Of a DNA stretch of 64,000 bases, positions 63,406-64,000 are shown one piece after another (position 1 is the first letter of the stretch; each line of letters opens with the position of its first letter). The translations under genes and the position numbers were made by a program. The notes under the pieces are model-generated. The model saw only the letters and a program-made list of their open reading frames with translations, was not told the origin of the DNA and ran no database searches. This DNA is from Enterobacteriaceae endosymbiont of Plateumaris sericea (GTDB lineage Bacteria > Pseudomonadota > Gammaproteobacteria > Enterobacterales > Enterobacteriaceae): the NCBI RefSeq assembly GCF_012562605.1, contig NZ_CP046224.1:316988-380987 (forward strand). The letters run 5' to 3'.

Positions 63406-64000
63406 ATGAAAGTACAAGAAACTCGTAATTTTGAATCTGAAGTAAAACAACTTTTACATTTAATGATAAATTCTCTTTATTCTAATAAAGAAATTTTTTT
63501 ACGAGAATTGATATCAAATGCTTCTGATGCAGCAGATAAATTAAGATTTAAAGCTTTATCTAATATAAAATTATATGAAAATGACAATCAATTAAAAGTA
63601 CAAATTTCTATAGATAAAAAAGAAAAATTAATTATTATTAACGATAATGGAATTGGTATGACTCGTGATGAAGTAATTGAAAATTTAGGTACAATTGCTA
63701 AATCAGGAACAAAATCTTTTATAGAATCTTTAAATATTTCCTCTAAAAAATTAGAAAATAATAAACAAACTACTCAATTTATAGGACAATTCGGTGTTGG
63801 ATTTTATTCTTCTTTTATTGTTGCAAATAAAGTATCAGTAAAAACTAGAGCAGCAGGAATACCACATGATAAAGGTGTTTTCTGGGAATCTACTGGAGAA
63901 AATAATTATACTATTACAAATATTTATAAAAAATTTCGAGGAACTGAAATTACTTTACATATACGTGATAATAATAATGAATTTCTTGATGTATGGCGTA
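63406..64000 (+). CDS. htpG: Chaperone HtpG (Hsp90), 5' part only
   Basis: N-terminal ATPase domain of the bacterial Hsp90. The frame starts at ATG 63406 after AAGGA and runs off the window end. [20 protein letters not shown], the DNGIGMT nucleotide site, GTIAKSGT and [15 protein letters not shown] show the GHKL ATP fold intact. About 198 codons are visible (E. coli 624 total). The 219-base upstream spacer is AT-rich with no clear heat-shock promoter. Confidence 0.96.
   Translation, partial: MKVQETRNFESEVKQLLHLMINSLYSNKEIFLRELISNASDAADKLRFKALSNIKLYENDNQLKVQISIDKKEKLIIINDNGIGMTRDEVIENLGTIAKSGTKSFIESLNISSKKLENNKQTTQFIGQFGVGFYSSFIVANKVSVKTRAAGIPHDKGVFWESTGENNYTITNIYKKFRGTEITLHIRDNNNEFLDVWR

Overview
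The window reads as a chromosome segment of a reduced-genome gammaproteobacterium, most likely an obligate intracellular symbiont of an insect. The evidence is base composition that is about four-fifths A+T by eye, Lys/Asn/Ile-rich proteins, closest recall to Escherichia coli/Enterobacterales proteins in nearly every gene, and E. coli-like gene order with single genes cut out of conserved operons. No mobile element, phage, CRISPR array, defence island or rRNA gene is visible. I cannot name the species. Keeping rodA and PBP2 suggests a cell that still elongates as a rod.

Layout. 1-6.5 kb: yggX, a detached tRNA-Ile/tRNA-Ala pair, rmuC-tatD, asnS, an OmpF-type porin and ycbL. 6.5-15.5 kb, minus strand: ihfB, rpsA, aroA, serC, then rodA, mrdA, holA. 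15.5-20.7 kb: leuS, ybeY, miaB and a Met-Leu-Gln tRNA cluster. 20.8-27.5 kb: glnS, fldA, ybfF, pgi, deaD. 27.9-36.6 kb: the pnp-rpsO-truB-rbfA-infB-nusA transcription/translation cluster with initiator tRNA and tRNA-Leu(GAG), then secG. 36.7-39.3 kb: ftsH and rlmE. 39.6-55.9 kb: one continuous run from rpoC back to rpsL in which the str operon (rpsL-rpsG-fusA-tuf) is joined to secE-nusG-rplKAJL-rpoBC through a single tuf gene. 56-59.2 kb: tusBCD, fkpA, asd. 59.3-64 kb: a secreted Nuc-type nuclease, ung, rpsF-rpsR-rplI, the 4.5S RNA gene, a short dnaX and the start of htpG.

How the genes fit together. Most encode gene expression: RNA polymerase, elongation and initiation factors, ribosomal proteins, three aminoacyl-tRNA synthetases, tRNA/rRNA modification (TruB, MiaB, TusBCD, RlmE, YbeY) and RNA turnover (PNPase, DeaD). 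Metabolic genes are few: aroA (aromatic amino acids), serC (serine and vitamin B6), asd (lysine, threonine, methionine and diaminopimelate) and pgi. These fit a symbiont that makes amino acids for its host and keeps a peptidoglycan wall. FldA could supply electrons to MiaB and other Fe-S enzymes. DNA upkeep is represented by ung, rmuC, holA and dnaX.

No new multi-gene system is apparent. The points that most deserve a second look are a LeuRS whose editing pocket appears destroyed, a truB frame that can only start at a non-standard codon (ATA or ATT), a perfect 46-bp palindrome next to a second hairpin between pnp and deaD, a DnaX that stops at the end of the clamp-loader core, the tuf-centred fusion of two ribosomal/RNA polymerase operons, and a retained signal-peptide-bearing Nuc-type endonuclease.
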